The notes under the pieces were generated by a model. The model was not told where the DNA came from. It worked only from the letters and a program-made list of their open reading frames with translations, and made no database searches. Shown one piece after another: positions 63,996-64,000 of a stretch of DNA of 64,000 bases. The DNA lies in assembly GCF_965277665.1 (NCBI RefSeq), contig NZ_OZ255835.1:868001-932000 (forward strand), in the 5' to 3' direction. A program made the position numbers and the translations under genes. How positions within the stretch are numbered: the stretch's first letter is position 1; each line of letters begins with the position of its first letter. The stretch comes from Lichenicoccus sp965277665 (GTDB lineage Bacteria; Pseudomonadota; Alphaproteobacteria; Acetobacterales; Acetobacteraceae).

Positions 63996-64000
63996 GATGT

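Overview
The window is a 64-kb stretch of a GC-rich chromosome. Gene content and order point to an alphaproteobacterium, most likely an acid-tolerant member of the Acetobacteraceae (Rhodospirillales). Supporting evidence: divergent ubiG/lysC, divergent recG and sdhE-mfd, uvrC-pgsA followed by moaD-moaE, moeA beside lexA, a direct-repeat (GTTC-N7-GTTC) LexA operator, and an lptF-lptG-lptD-surA-rsmA envelope cluster. The taxonomic placement is inferred from this pattern, not from a search. Almost everything is ordinary chromosome; accessory DNA is limited to a few short patches.

Layout. 1-8.4 kb: lipoprotein fragment, BioC/NDUFAF5-type methyltransferase, comF, grxC, DUF1178, DUF2147, ubiG, lysC, an NMO-family flavoprotein, an MFS transporter and an unknown small protein. 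8.5-15.5 kb: leftward envelope operon lptF-lptG-lptD-surA-rsmA, with a palindromic repeat and no pdxA between surA and rsmA. 15.6-22.9 kb: cardiolipin synthase, MgtC, MOSC protein, xthA, M19 dipeptidase, then a 2OG-Fe(II) oxygenase and a GT4 glycosyltransferase. 22.9-31.8 kb: a 720-bp non-coding region with DnaA-box-like repeats, then uvrC, pgsA, mobB, an unknown lipoprotein, moaD, moaE, bioF, a BioH-like esterase and a fused bioC-bioD gene. 31.8-33.1 kb: a small foreign patch with a HigB/HigA-type toxin-antitoxin pair between gene remnants. 33.1-46.8 kb: lexA, moeA, rpmG, ftsB, an amidinotransferase-fold enzyme, eno, DUF3429, an AI-2E family permease, acetamidase/formamidase, two GFA proteins, an S9 oligopeptidase and recG. 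46.8-55.4 kb: sdhE, mfd, then a carbohydrate patch (unknown TIM-barrel-like exported protein and a large Tat-exported GH3 enzyme). This patch is flanked by inverted copies of the 3' end of a DUF2125 gene. 55.4-64 kb: DUF2125, an SBF-type permease, a DsbA-fold protein, a YbiB-like protein, a glycine-zipper peptide, the alpha-E/circularly permuted ATP-grasp pair, tRNA-Ser(UGA) and a decayed IS481-type element.

Functional themes. Molybdenum cofactor (mobB, moaD, moaE, moeA, MOSC), late biotin synthesis (bioF, bioH-like, bioCD), LPS export and outer-membrane assembly (lptF/G/D, surA), and repair with SOS control (uvrC, lexA, recG, mfd, xthA).

The most unusual window-wide signal is a set of short (12-21 bp) tandem duplications. 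They sit inside many conserved genes, nearly always in frame and in linkers or termini, and also in several intergenic gaps. A second signal is a palindromic element found just after the stop codons of surA and uvrC in the same orientation. Coordinates and starts were set by reading the sequence; product names rest on motif recognition without database searches.
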